Positions 20,380 to 29,625 of a stretch of DNA of 52,647 nt are shown here, one piece after another. The notes below the pieces were generated by a model. The model saw only the letters and a program-made list of their open reading frames with translations, made no database searches and was not told where the DNA came from. A program made the translations under genes and the position numbers. Every line of letters starts with the position of its first letter. Position 1 is the stretch's first letter. This DNA is from a virus. The stretch spans positions 1-52,647 of IMG/VR virus record IMGVR_UViG_3300049846_001015; one strand, given 5' to 3'.

Positions 20380-20836
20380 GATTATTCCTAATAGGAGTAG
20401 TTAGTGCTTTTTGAAAATCCCAGCCAGCTTTTATTCGACGCCAAAACGATTTATACGGAATCCCAGCTTCCAATGCCCACTGTTTTAGATTTTGACTTCT
20501 TCCTTCAAACTCGACTAGGACATTCGTAACCCTGTTGTTCTGTTGTTCTTTTTGAGTCGCCCAACGGCAATTTTCTGGGAAGTATCCAAGATTTCGGTCT
20601 ATCCGATCAATTGTATGCTTTTGCGTGGGTTTGACTCCCATGTCTGAAAAGAAATTCTCAAAAGAGTTAGACCATCGCTCGCATACGGTTATCCCTCTAC
20701 CTCCGTAAAGATGATATCGGTTGTTCTTGGGATTGTTACACCGCTCCCGCATTTTTACCCAAGATTTCCACTCCGAGGTATACCGCATTCCGTGTTTATA
20801 ATTCATTAAGGGAATCTCGCCATTCGGTAAGATCAC
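20360..20836 (-). CDS. HNH-family (homing-type) endonuclease, 158 aa
   Basis: Residues 20-110 contain WKSWVKMRERCNNPKNNRY, YGGRGITVCERW, HTIDRIDRNLGYFPENCRWAT and QQNNRVTN, the His-Asp ... Asn-Cys-Arg-Trp pattern of free-standing phage HNH homing endonucleases. A C-terminal helix-turn-helix-like region (LKQWALEAGIPYKSFWRRI) probably binds DNA. The gene lies between a methyltransferase and the recA gene, overlapping both slightly, so it looks like an insertion adapted to the operon. The start may be GTG 20836 or ATG 20806. Confidence 0.82.
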   Translation of the reverse strand: MILPNGEIPLMNYKHGMRYTSEWKSWVKMRERCNNPKNNRYHLYGGRGITVCERWSNSFENFFSDMGVKPTQKHTIDRIDRNLGYFPENCRWATQKEQQNNRVTNVLVEFEGRSQNLKQWALEAGIPYKSFWRRIKAGWDFQKALTTPIRNNHGKRSN

Positions 20837-21747
20837 GCTTTTCTGACATCGGCTTTCTCCAATCGTTTTTCAATCAACTTGACATAATCGGGGTTTAATT
20901 CAATCCCCACGGCATTTCTGTTGTTTTGTAAGGCTACTTGGATCGTAGTCCCGCTTCCGACAAAAGGATCGAGAACTGTCCCATTCTCGGGGCATCCGGC
21001 TAAAATGCAAGGCAGAATAAGCTCGGGAGGGAAAGTGGCAAAGTGTGCCCCCTTGAAGGGTTTAGACGTAACCGTCCAAACGGATCTCTTATTTCTCTTG
21101 CCGTCGCCGGGAATTCCTGCCCGCCCCCCATCGTTCCTATCCCCATTAGCCCCAGACTTCTCGGCTAAACTCCCGTTAAATTTTCCAGGCGTTCCTGCTG
21201 GCTCGGAAATCGCGTCCTTGTCAAAGTAGTACCTCGGACCCTTCGACAGCAAAAAAATGTACTCGTGCGCCTTCGTACACCTATCTCGCACACTTTCTGG
21301 CATCGGGCTCGGCTTGTTCCAGATAATGTCCTGGCGGAGATACCACCCATCGGATTGCAGGGCGAACGCAACTCGCCAGGGAATGCCGATTAAGTCTTTC
21401 GGTTTGAGGCCAGGGACATTAGCGCCAGATCGTGAAATTCCACGATGCCGAGCAAGATCGGCCTGCTTTCCACCGCCAGAGTGACCACCGTTTCTACCTG
21501 CGTTGTAACTATCCCCCAAATTCAGCCACAAAGTCCCGTCATCCCGCAATACCCGCCGAACACTCCTAAATACCTCCACCAACTTCCCAACATACTCGTC
21601 AGGAGTCTCCTCAAGACCGATCTGTCCCGTAACCCCATAGTCTCGCAATCCAAAGTACGGCGGACTCGTCACACAACAATGTACGGAGTTATCAGGCAGT
21701 TCTTTAATTTTCTCAAGAACATCGCCGACGAGAACTTGGTATCCCAC
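20833..21747 (-). CDS. DNA methyltransferase, class beta (N4-C or N6-A), 304 aa
   Basis: Catalytic motif IV TSPPYFGLRDYG near residues 27-38 precedes the SAM-binding motif I DPFVGSGTT near 260-268. This order defines the beta class. SPPY is most usual in N4-cytosine enzymes but occurs in N6-adenine ones. It would mark phage DNA against host restriction; no cognate restriction gene is nearby. GTG 21747 is preferred (GAGGG 4 bases upstream, overlapping the previous stop) over an in-frame ATG at 21789. Confidence 0.87.
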   Translation of the reverse strand: MGYQVLVGDVLEKIKELPDNSVHCCVTSPPYFGLRDYGVTGQIGLEETPDEYVGKLVEVFRSVRRVLRDDGTLWLNLGDSYNAGRNGGHSGGGKQADLARHRGISRSGANVPGLKPKDLIGIPWRVAFALQSDGWYLRQDIIWNKPSPMPESVRDRCTKAHEYIFLLSKGPRYYFDKDAISEPAGTPGKFNGSLAEKSGANGDRNDGGRAGIPGDGKRNKRSVWTVTSKPFKGAHFATFPPELILPCILAGCPENGTVLDPFVGSGTTIQVALQNNRNAVGIELNPDYVKLIEKRLEKADVRKA

Positions 21748-22316
21748 TAGTCCCTCAGTTTCATATCTTCGGTTTTTCGAACAGTCCAACAGCTTCCCCT
21801 TTTCTTCACTACGCCTTTGGGGAAACTCCCGTCAACAGCTTTTACTACATCCGGCCAGCCGGTCCCGTAGTCGTGACCGGCCATCCATCCCCCGGGTTTG
21901 ACCTTCGGGAACCACGCTCGGATATCCGCTCTAACGGCGTTGAGCGTGTGCTCCATGTCGATGAACATCACGTCAATGCTATTATCCGCAAAATCGGGGG
22001 CGGCTTCCAGAGAAGTTTTTCGAATTGGCGTGAATTTCCGCTCTCCCATGTTCTCAAGGAACATAGCGTAAACGTCATTCGTAACAGCCAGCTTGTGGAA
22101 AGTTTCAAGCTCGTTCACCGAACCCTTCCAGGTATCTACGATGAAAATTTGTGCGTTGGGCCGGATCTCCGCAGCTTTATCGCATAGATAAGAACTGCTT
22201 TTCCCTAACCAAGCGCCGCCCTCCACAAAAACACCGTTTTCCGGCATCTCTTGTAGAAGGAAATCAAACACTTGCGGGTAGTCAAACCAACCGCCGATTT
22301 GTGAAGTCGGTTTCAT
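21747..22316 (-). CDS. Class I SAM-dependent methyltransferase, 189 aa
   Basis: GVFVEGGAWLGKSSSYL (motif I-like), IFIVDTWKG (acidic residue after strand 2), DVMFIDMEHTLNAV and KPGGWMAGHDY fit the Methyltransf_24-type family, whose members modify small molecules or sugars. ATG 22316 overlaps the previous TGA. Substrate unknown. Confidence 0.75.
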   Translation of the reverse strand: MKPTSQIGGWFDYPQVFDFLLQEMPENGVFVEGGAWLGKSSSYLCDKAAEIRPNAQIFIVDTWKGSVNELETFHKLAVTNDVYAMFLENMGERKFTPIRKTSLEAAPDFADNSIDVMFIDMEHTLNAVRADIRAWFPKVKPGGWMAGHDYGTGWPDVVKAVDGSFPKGVVKKRGSCWTVRKTEDMKLRD

Positions 22317-22678
22317 TTCACACTCGCAAAAATCTGAGGATATTTCTCGGAGAGAAACTTGTAAAAACTCTCGCAGTCCTTCTCCATGCGGGCCTCGGCA
22401 GTAGCCGCGCAGAACTTCATTGCATTCTCCATCTCTTGTGGATCGAGATAGCAAGGTACGGAAACGAAACAGCCTATCTTCAAACTGTTGTAATTTCCTA
22501 AATTTTTCGTAACTGCGCGATCCGCCGAAACAGTAGCCGTGGGAACGCCCTCCATATTCGGCAGAGAGATCTTCTCCACTGTTTCTACGTCCTGAATAAT
22601 AGTCCCCGAGGACGAGAATACTCGGCTAACCGAGATAACAGACTGGCGACTTTCAACAGATTTACAGCACTTACTCAT
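22313..22678 (-). CDS. Hypothetical phage protein, 121 aa
   Basis: AVTKNLGNYNSLKIGCFVSVPC followed by a helical tail resembles a recurrent phage protein type found near recombination genes; role unknown. ATG 22678 has AAGGAG 8 bases upstream. Confidence 0.65.
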   Translation of the reverse strand: MSKCCKSVESRQSVISVSRVFSSSGTIIQDVETVEKISLPNMEGVPTATVSADRAVTKNLGNYNSLKIGCFVSVPCYLDPQEMENAMKFCAATAEARMEKDCESFYKFLSEKYPQIFASVK

Positions 22679-23175
22679 AGCGAAAACTCCTTCAATCGAG
22701 TGTCCATCAAATATTCCAGGTATTCGTAATCGTCGTCCTCCCCTCCATAGGAGCCATTGGTATACGCCCAATGGAGAATTACGTCCTGGATCAAACTTTT
22801 CCGCACTCCCTTTAACCAATCGTCCCGCTTAACTTCTTTGGGGACAACTCCCGCAATAACAAGCGTGTCGAGGGATGACATATAAAGAGAGTGCTCCGGT
22901 TGTCCTTCCTTGATTTTTTCGTCCGATTCCTCGTCAATTTCTTCCTCGTCCATGTCCAGGACAATTCCCGTAACGTGATCGCCGGGTACGATGATCGCGA
23001 GAAGATACTCGTTCTGCAATCCCAGAATCTTGATAGCATCGTCCAAAGTGGAAACCACAAGCCGGGGGATCTCAGGGTCTACCAGAGCCTCCGGAAGCTT
23101 GCTGCGGACGATTTTGATTGTGTAGTTCTTACGATGGATTACCATCTCAGATTCGCTGGAAACCGAGTCGGACAT
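22675..23175 (-). CDS. Hypothetical acidic protein, 166 aa
   Basis: IHRKNYTIKIVRSKLPEAL, then LLAIIVPGDHVTGIVL and a strongly acidic stretch (DMDEEEIDEESDE). Unknown. ATG 23175 has GGGAGA upstream. It overlaps the helicase end by 29 bases. Confidence 0.65.
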   Translation of the reverse strand: MSDSVSSESEMVIHRKNYTIKIVRSKLPEALVDPEIPRLVVSTLDDAIKILGLQNEYLLAIIVPGDHVTGIVLDMDEEEIDEESDEKIKEGQPEHSLYMSSLDTLVIAGVVPKEVKRDDWLKGVRKSLIQDVILHWAYTNGSYGGEDDDYEYLEYLMDTRLKEFSL

Positions 23176-24436
23176 AATGATTCTCCCGTTTGCGGTATAA
23201 CGCGGCGCAGTAAAAACTGCCCGCGATAATTGGATCAATCACAAGAGCGAAATCCTTGCCAGGATACGCTCGCCCCACTCTCCCGACGATTTGCTCGGGG
23301 TCCGTGCAGGGCGTGGCGAGAATCACGGTGTCGAGTCGGGGAATATCAGACCCTTCTCCGATTTTCCCCGCCGTGGCAAGAATAACTTTCGCTTCGGAAG
23401 CCCGTTCCAAATCTTGTTGGGATACCTTCTTTCCCTTCCACGTTCCTACATAAATTCCCGGAGTAACCCCCCTGAGTCGCAAAAGAGAGTCGAGTCTCTC
23501 AAGTTGTTCAAGCCGGTGGGAAACGACTAGAATATTCCGGGTGGCGATTCCCCCCAAAACGGTCTCTACGAGCCAATTGTTGTACCCCTCATTCCGAGCG
23601 ATGGCGGTCAAGCAACGAACGTGGTTGATCTCTCCCCGAAACATGAAATCTCGGTCGGTGAGGGTTGTTTGGAGAGAAATAGGTTGGTACTGGAATTGAA
23701 CGTCGTTCTTCTGCCCCTCGCAGATCTTATCTGAGATATGGAATTCCCACATCTTCTCCATGCCGTCTTTTCGACGCCAAGTGGCGGATACCGCAAGTCG
23801 GTATCGAGCGGGAAGTTTGGAAATCACCCGAACGAAAGTGTCGCAGGGCATTCGGTGCCCCTCATCGCATATTACAAATCCGAAGTACCGCCAGAAACTC
23901 TCGGGGAGCCGGTCCATTCTGGCGTTGAGCGTTTGCACCGTGGCTATGGTAACTTCATGCTCGTAATCCAGCCGATCTTCCTGAACATGCCCCGCCTCTA
24001 ATCCGAAGAAAGTTCTGGCTGTGGCTTTCCACTGGTCAATCAGATCTTCTTTGTTTACCAAGACCAGAGTAGAAGTCTGTAGCCTGGAAGCTACAGATAG
24101 CGAAACAACTGTCTTTCCAAAACCTGGAGGTGCCGCGATGAGACAGCCGCCGTTCGCAAGTACATTCCTACAAGAGCATTCCACAACTTCCTGTTGGTTG
24201 TATCTCCAGGTGAGTCGGGGAACCGGCCAATCCACTCTGGGACAGAGAGTGGAATCAAGTCCTGTAAAACCTCGTTGCTTAGCCCATGCTCTCGGAAGTC
24301 CAATCTTGCCATCTTTATTCACCCAAGCATCGCGTACAAGAAGTCCTGTGTGAACGACGGCGGATAGCCGTAATTCATTAAACACGGAATCGGGCAACTT
24401 CTGAGTTGTCCACAGCATTGAATCAATTTCGTTCAT
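23147..24436 (-). CDS. Superfamily 2 DNA helicase, 429 aa
   Basis: Helicase motifs in order: Q-like region near 80; motif I AAPPGFGKT (101-109); Ia TLVLVNKEDLIDQW (123-136); II DEGH (191-194); III AVSATWRRKDG (215-225); then a RecA2 domain with VVSHRLEQL, VILATAGKIGEGSDI and motif VI EQIVGRVGRA (381-390). It resembles RAD25/XPB- or UvsW-like branch-migration helicases used in phage recombination-dependent replication. ATG overlaps the RNase H stop (TAATG). Confidence 0.88.
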   Translation of the reverse strand: MNEIDSMLWTTQKLPDSVFNELRLSAVVHTGLLVRDAWVNKDGKIGLPRAWAKQRGFTGLDSTLCPRVDWPVPRLTWRYNQQEVVECSCRNVLANGGCLIAAPPGFGKTVVSLSVASRLQTSTLVLVNKEDLIDQWKATARTFFGLEAGHVQEDRLDYEHEVTIATVQTLNARMDRLPESFWRYFGFVICDEGHRMPCDTFVRVISKLPARYRLAVSATWRRKDGMEKMWEFHISDKICEGQKNDVQFQYQPISLQTTLTDRDFMFRGEINHVRCLTAIARNEGYNNWLVETVLGGIATRNILVVSHRLEQLERLDSLLRLRGVTPGIYVGTWKGKKVSQQDLERASEAKVILATAGKIGEGSDIPRLDTVILATPCTDPEQIVGRVGRAYPGKDFALVIDPIIAGSFYCAALYRKRENHYVRLGFQRI

Positions 24437-24876
24437 TAAGCCACTCGGCCTTTAGAAGCTAAGAAATCGGCGCGGTCGTTATAGGAGTTGCCGGAGTGTC
24501 CGCGAATCCAGGAAACCTTAAACCGCTCTACTTGTTCCAGGAGAGACTCAATGTGCTGCCAAAGATCCGAATTCGCAACGGGTTTCCCGCTGGAAGTTTT
24601 CCAGTCGTTCCTAGCCCACATCGCCGCCCACTCCACCATGCCTTGCTGGCAATACTGAGAGTCGGTCACGATTTCAAAGTAGGGAAGTTTTTCCCCTATT
24701 GAATATTCGATAGCTCTAATTATAGCTTGAAGTTCACAGCGATTGTTAGTAGTTCCGGTAAGTCTACCGTGTTTTTCGAAAATAACTTTGTCATTCTCGA
24801 CAACGACAAACGCCCAACCGCCACGGCGAGACTTGGGAGAAAAAGCCCCATCCGTGTAAATCTTGGTATGACTCAC
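24436..24876 (-). CDS. rnhA: Ribonuclease HI, 146 aa
   Basis: All catalytic residues are visible: D9 (YTDGA), E48 (CELQA), D72 (VTDSQY), H127 (RGHSGN) and D134 (YNDRAD). It hydrolyses the RNA strand of RNA:DNA hybrids, here likely lagging-strand primers. Length matches bacterial RNase HI. ATG 24876 overlaps the polymerase stop. Confidence 0.92.
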   Translation of the reverse strand: MSHTKIYTDGAFSPKSRRGGWAFVVVENDKVIFEKHGRLTGTTNNRCELQAIIRAIEYSIGEKLPYFEIVTDSQYCQQGMVEWAAMWARNDWKTSSGKPVANSDLWQHIESLLEQVERFKVSWIRGHSGNSYNDRADFLASKGRVA

Positions 24877-26759
24877 TTAGCCTCACCCCACTTGGAAACA
24901 ACTTTGATTTCAGCGCGAATCGGAATACCTAAGTCGATTGAATTTTCCATCGCTTCTCGTTTGATCTCAATCGTTTGGTCAATAAGGTCATTAGGGACTT
25001 CCGTAACAAGTTCGTCGTGAACCATGTTAATCAGCTTGACCCGGCCCCACAGCCCTGCCTCTCTGAGAAGCTTCCGGTATCTGACCATGCAAAGTTGCAC
25101 CAGATGCACCGTGGATGCTTGGACCGGGAAATTGATAAGTTGTTTCAGGGAATGAGTTTGGAATTGCTTAATTTCATTCTTCGGGATTCTTCGTCGGCGT
25201 CCGAACAAGTCTCGGATTTCGCCGGTAGTTAGGAGTGTCCGGCGCATCGAACGATGCCACGCGGCAAGGGTTTTACGCCCCCGCATAATACGGTTGATAA
25301 CCTCCTCGCACTCGTCCAGGCTCAAACGGGGGTGAAGTTCCTTCAAACGGATAGCCGACCCCGCGTATAGGACAAGAAAATTGATTTCCTTCCCATCTGC
25401 CCGAGTCATTCCAAGTTCTTTCGGGAGGTAGTCGAGAACTTGGGAGTGCAAATCGAGACCATGCCAAAACGCGGGATTCCCTTTCTTCCAAGCCCGCTCA
25501 TCCTCCTCTACCCCGCACTTAGGGCAAGAATGCTGGATAGCGGAGTTCTCTCCGGAGGCTCCACAGATGGTGCATTTCCAGCAAGTGTACGCTTTCAGTA
25601 AGTCCGGCTCTTGGGAAATCAAGCCGCCAATTCTCAACTCAATTTGAGAATAGTCGGCCACTATCAAACTATGACCCACGGGGGGAACAAAAGCGTCCCG
25701 AATTCGCAGTCCATCGAAGGATTCCCGAAGCTTCTTGTCGTGTACGATATTACCGCCGAGACTCGTCGGCATGTTCTGTAAGTTCGGACCGCTAGATCGG
25801 AGCCGACCCGTCTTGCTAGTAAGCCAGAAACTCGCATGGATTCTTCCGTCCTTGTTTTCTTTTGTCTGAGTAGTGCAGGGCTCTAGGTAGGTGGAAATCA
25901 TCTTGTCGCAAGTTCGGTATGCAACGATTTTCTCGCATACCGCGTATTTCTTGGCAAGATGAACCATCGCGGCGGCGTCCACCGACCACCGTTTACCGCT
26001 CTTTGTTTTGGCGATGCCCGACGTGGAATACCCAAGTTCTCCGAAAAGGCGGTTGGCTATCTGGTCCCCAGAGTTCAAATCCAAACGACCAATCTTCTCA
26101 TGGACCTCCCTCTCCAATTTTTCACGCAGAAGGACGAATTTGGCGTAAAGATCGCGGCATTCGTCCAAGCTCCAGCTTACCCCGAAACCTTCCAGATCCG
26201 TGAAACAGATTAGGGAGGGCATAAGGATCTTGGTATAGATATTCCAAAACCCTTCGGCTTGTAGCTGGGGTTTGAACATCGCGTAAAGCCGAAGTTCCGC
26301 TATAACGTCATTGAGAGCATATTGACGAAAGCGGGGAGAGTCCAATCCTTCGGAAGAGGCTTCCTTGAAGTCCTCCATCTCCATCCCCAGTAGTCTCGGC
26401 GCGAGTTTCTTCAAGCCAAGACCGCTCTCGTCAACATTCTCATCCAAGAGATTAGCCGCCACCATCGTACAGCGGATTTCCGGGTCCGGCCACTGAATTC
26501 CGGATTCCCTTAAACAGTGGAGATCGTACTGCGCGTGGTGGGCGACTATCTCTAGGTCGGGGATGAAAGTCGAGTTGACAATTTCCTTAATTCTGCCCAA
26601 ATCCGTGACATATTCGCTATGAATCCCCTCAGCCGTGAAGGTAGCGAATCCGCATCCGTGCAGGACAAATCCCTTTTTAGTCCAGTGGGTGCCGGGATCG
26701 TGTTCCACGTCGAAACACAGCACCTTGGACTTATGGGCCAACTCGACGATATCCCCCAT
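24873..26759 (-). CDS. Family A DNA polymerase with 3'-5' exonuclease, 628 aa
   Basis: Exonuclease motifs are intact: ExoI FDVEHD (D17, E19), ExoII AHHAQYDLH (D79), ExoIII YALND (Y147, D151). Polymerase motifs: A VADYSQIELRI (366-376), B R453...K457...Y465 (RADGKEINFLVLYAG), C MVHDELV (581-583). No 5'-nuclease domain. Between motifs A and B there is an unusual insertion with C393, C396, C399, C412 and C415, probably a zinc ribbon. This is the phage replicative polymerase. Confidence 0.93.
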   Translation of the reverse strand: MGDIVELAHKSKVLCFDVEHDPGTHWTKKGFVLHGCGFATFTAEGIHSEYVTDLGRIKEIVNSTFIPDLEIVAHHAQYDLHCLRESGIQWPDPEIRCTMVAANLLDENVDESGLGLKKLAPRLLGMEMEDFKEASSEGLDSPRFRQYALNDVIAELRLYAMFKPQLQAEGFWNIYTKILMPSLICFTDLEGFGVSWSLDECRDLYAKFVLLREKLEREVHEKIGRLDLNSGDQIANRLFGELGYSTSGIAKTKSGKRWSVDAAAMVHLAKKYAVCEKIVAYRTCDKMISTYLEPCTTQTKENKDGRIHASFWLTSKTGRLRSSGPNLQNMPTSLGGNIVHDKKLRESFDGLRIRDAFVPPVGHSLIVADYSQIELRIGGLISQEPDLLKAYTCWKCTICGASGENSAIQHSCPKCGVEEDERAWKKGNPAFWHGLDLHSQVLDYLPKELGMTRADGKEINFLVLYAGSAIRLKELHPRLSLDECEEVINRIMRGRKTLAAWHRSMRRTLLTTGEIRDLFGRRRRIPKNEIKQFQTHSLKQLINFPVQASTVHLVQLCMVRYRKLLREAGLWGRVKLINMVHDELVTEVPNDLIDQTIEIKREAMENSIDLGIPIRAEIKVVSKWGEAK

Positions 26760-26760
26760 A

Positions 26761-27453
26761 CTACTTCACCTTATCCCAGGCTACTTGAGTATTTTGCGCC
26801 GGGGCCGCTTCCAGATCCGCCGCGATCTGAGCAATTTCGGCCTCGTCCACAACCAACAAAGACAACAATTCGTCCGGGGTGAACGGTTTGTTGTGCTCCT
26901 TGTACTCGGCGGACTCAAGATCGACCCGCTTGAGGAAATCCATTGTATCGCCGGTCGATGGGGGCTTCATGCCCTTTGTTTCCTCCCCGCGACTTACGCG
27001 GAAAAGGCATCCTCGGAAATCCGTCTCGTACTCCTCGCGGAGAAGCGCCCGTTTAGGGAGAATGACTTTCTCCAAAACATAAGGAGAGGCGGGAAAGACC
27101 TTCCGAGTCATTGGAACCTCGGTGCCGTCCTGCCGCTTGTACGGTCGGAGATCGAGAATGGAGAAGTAGTAGTAGACTTCCGCCTTGAGCTTCTTGTTGC
27201 CGGTCCGCTTGTGGACTTCGCAAATGGGACAAGTCTTGCCTGCGGGCGCTGAGCAGGGCACGTTTACCGTATGCTCGCGGACGCCCCAGATCCGATGGAT
27301 TCGGATGTTCGTAACATCGCCGCCGTCATTGAGAAAGACGACTTTGGCGCTTTCGCCGTACTTGAGAGAGAAGTTGAAGATCTTGCTGGAATCAAAAGTG
27401 TTGCGGGGTTCCGGTTTGTAATTATCCAGAGAGCCGCTTTGGAACCAAGTCAT
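26761..27453 (-). CDS. Probable single-stranded DNA-binding protein, 230 aa
   Basis: Inferred from position between primase and polymerase and from layout. An OB-like beta-rich core includes VVFLNDGGDV, a CPICEVHKRTG motif near residue 75, and YYYFSILDLRPY. There is an acidic, flexible C-terminal region, as in T4 gp32-type proteins. Those coat ssDNA and recruit partners through the acidic tail. The final residues here are less acidic than usual. GAGGTAACT precedes ATG 27453. Confidence 0.65.
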   Translation of the reverse strand: MTWFQSGSLDNYKPEPRNTFDSSKIFNFSLKYGESAKVVFLNDGGDVTNIRIHRIWGVREHTVNVPCSAPAGKTCPICEVHKRTGNKKLKAEVYYYFSILDLRPYKRQDGTEVPMTRKVFPASPYVLEKVILPKRALLREEYETDFRGCLFRVSRGEETKGMKPPSTGDTMDFLKRVDLESAEYKEHNKPFTPDELLSLLVVDEAEIAQIAADLEAAPAQNTQVAWDKVK

Positions 27454-27455
27454 AG

Positions 27456-28331
27456 TTACCTCGAAAAGATAGAGTAGAAAGTATCCCTGTTCATTGCCCC
27501 GACATCGAGATTTTCGTCAGGCCAAACGGCGCGGGTAAGTCCGTAATCGGAATCCTCCAAAAGACGCTGAACTGTTTCAAATCCTTTTCTGCCTGCTGGA
27601 TCTTGGTCGAACCAGCAATGAATCCTTTTCCCGGTATCCGCAATCAAAATAGCTTGATCTCTTGTAAGGTTTGCAGTCCATGTGCAGCAAACGTCGAATC
27701 CAAGATCTCTAGCCCACTGATAGCAATTGAGGAGATCGGTAAATCCTTCAACGAGGGCAAGTTTGCCTCTAGTCGGCGAGAATTTCTGGATTCCCCCAAC
27801 GGTTCGGCCAGTAGGAAAGTTGAAGTAATTATGGTGCCGACGACCTTCAATGCCCCTGCCGACGCATCCAACGAGGTTTCCGGAAGGTTCGTAGACAGGA
27901 AAGACAATCGCCCTCCGGGAAGTGTCAAATCGTAATGAGAAGTGCTCAATACACCCCAAATCGAATCCACGACCTGCCAGATAAGCCTTTCCGCTGTCGG
28001 GTATATCAGAGAAAACCGAGAGCAGTCCGGGGTCCAGGGCTTGCAAAGGCTCATTTTCTTTTTCTCGCATGCTCAACGACAAGTTTAGTAACTCAGGATC
28101 TTCACGCTCACTGGGAGTCAAGCCAAGAAGACTGTGTAAGGACTCTTTCCGTCCGCATGAGTAACACTTGCCATAATTTATGTCCGGCCAAACTGCAAAA
28201 GAGGGGTTCCGATCCGTCCCCCCAGAATGACTCTGCTTGGCGTATGGGCATGAGATTAAGTATCCTTTTCCGGCTTTTTTCCACCGCCAGCCCAACCGTT
28301 CGAAGGCGGCTTCAACTTGCTCGGGGTTCAA
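27456..28331 (-). CDS. DNA primase (zinc finger plus Toprim), 291 aa
   Basis: An N-terminal zinc site is formed by C28, H35, C56 and C59 (ISCPYAKQSH ... KCYSCG). The Toprim domain shows ALVEGFTDLLN (E195) and CWFDQDPAG (D242, D244). It lacks a helicase domain. It would lay RNA primers for lagging-strand synthesis with the helicase encoded upstream. The start is TTG 28331 with GAGGT 8 bases ahead; no nearby ATG fits. Confidence 0.87.
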   Translation of the reverse strand: MNPEQVEAAFERLGWRWKKAGKGYLISCPYAKQSHSGGTDRNPSFAVWPDINYGKCYSCGRKESLHSLLGLTPSEREDPELLNLSLSMREKENEPLQALDPGLLSVFSDIPDSGKAYLAGRGFDLGCIEHFSLRFDTSRRAIVFPVYEPSGNLVGCVGRGIEGRRHHNYFNFPTGRTVGGIQKFSPTRGKLALVEGFTDLLNCYQWARDLGFDVCCTWTANLTRDQAILIADTGKRIHCWFDQDPAGRKGFETVQRLLEDSDYGLTRAVWPDENLDVGAMNRDTFYSIFSR

Positions 28332-28383
28332 TTTATCTTACCTCTTTTGGGGGGAGTCAATCAACAGAGAAAATTCGATTTTC

Positions 28384-29625
28384 TCAAAATTCGATCTCAA
28401 TTTCTCCCGCATCCTCGGGGATCTCGTCGAAGCTCATATACTCCCGGTCGGAGCGGATATAGAACTCGGTTTTCTTGTCCGCCGTATCTCCCGAGTCTCG
28501 CATCTTTAACACAATGATTTTTGTGCGGTTGAGCATCAAATCGTCCTCATCCTGCATTAACGCAATCGAAGTGGCGGGGTCAATAATCCACTCCTTACCG
28601 TATCGAGCGCTGTAACCGAGTTCCCGACTCCCCGTAGCGCGGGTGGGAGGATTTAGCTGAGAAGAGACCAGCCACGGAAGATTGGTGTGCGCCGCTGCGG
28701 AATGTAGAGAGTCGATGACTTTCTTCGTCTCCGCATGACCCCCCTCAGTAGAGGAATCGGAAAGCTTATACCCCCCGTCCACTACGACGAAACTGGGATT
28801 TTCCACCGCCACGACTTGAAGAATATCGGCCACGGAATCAATTTGCTGCCGACCATAGAGAAGAATGTCCCCGGGCTTGTCTTTCTCGGCTTGCATTTGC
28901 TCCCGCCACGTTCGCTCGGCTCGGAAATCCGCGCGTCCCGTTCTAATATCATTAAACGGAATCTTGTAAGCCAAAGCGTCGAGCCGCCGCTCGAAAGACT
29001 CTACAGAGTTCTCCATAGTCACCAGAATGACCTTCTCGCCCTTATTCATGGCGTGGTGAGCCAAAACGCAGCAAGCCCACGACTTTCCGGTATTAGTAGG
29101 AGCCAAGAGGGAGTTGAACGTGCCATTTTCCCATCGGAAGAACAGAGCTTCGAGAGAGGGCCAGGGAATACTAACCCCCTGAACCCCTACCGTCTTACGA
29201 TGCTCATATTCTTTGAATCGGCGGTCCCCGTCTTGCCGGAAAGATCGCCGGTCTTTGACCTGAATTTCGGGGAGATTCCGCAGTTCGGCCAACGCCCCAG
29301 TTGTGTTGCCGTTTTGAAGATGGGAAATCGCATCTTGCAATTTCTCTTTGATCCGCTTCCCGAGAATGGAATCGCGGATATTATCAAGAGCGAAGGCTTT
29401 CGTGCCAACGTCGGGAAGGGAAATTCCCGTCATCTCCGAAACAATAGCCGGAGTGGGGAAGTCCTTGTGCTTGGCTTCGTAGCTCTTGATCCAAAGATAG
29501 ACCACTTCGCTGTCGCCAAAAAAATCGACTCCTCGGATTCCGTTATCGGAGAGGAGTGACCAATCTTTTTCTAGCAACAGTAGGTGGAGGAATCTTAGGC
29601 CAGCCGAATCACGCTTTAAGCTCAC
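28384..29625 (-). CDS. DnaB-like replicative helicase, 413 aa
   Basis: The RecA-like motor begins with Walker A LLAPTNTGKSWA (residues 173-184), then VTMENSVESFERRLDA (H1a-like), Walker B SFVVVDGGYKL near 285, and VSSQLN (H3). The N-terminal 120 residues are the helical collar domain. It unwinds duplex DNA 5'-3' at the fork. It starts at GTG 29625 in a GTGA overlap with the loader gene. Confidence 0.88.
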   Translation of the reverse strand: MSLKRDSAGLRFLHLLLLEKDWSLLSDNGIRGVDFFGDSEVVYLWIKSYEAKHKDFPTPAIVSEMTGISLPDVGTKAFALDNIRDSILGKRIKEKLQDAISHLQNGNTTGALAELRNLPEIQVKDRRSFRQDGDRRFKEYEHRKTVGVQGVSIPWPSLEALFFRWENGTFNSLLAPTNTGKSWACCVLAHHAMNKGEKVILVTMENSVESFERRLDALAYKIPFNDIRTGRADFRAERTWREQMQAEKDKPGDILLYGRQQIDSVADILQVVAVENPSFVVVDGGYKLSDSSTEGGHAETKKVIDSLHSAAAHTNLPWLVSSQLNPPTRATGSRELGYSARYGKEWIIDPATSIALMQDEDDLMLNRTKIIVLKMRDSGDTADKKTEFYIRSDREYMSFDEIPEDAGEIEIEF

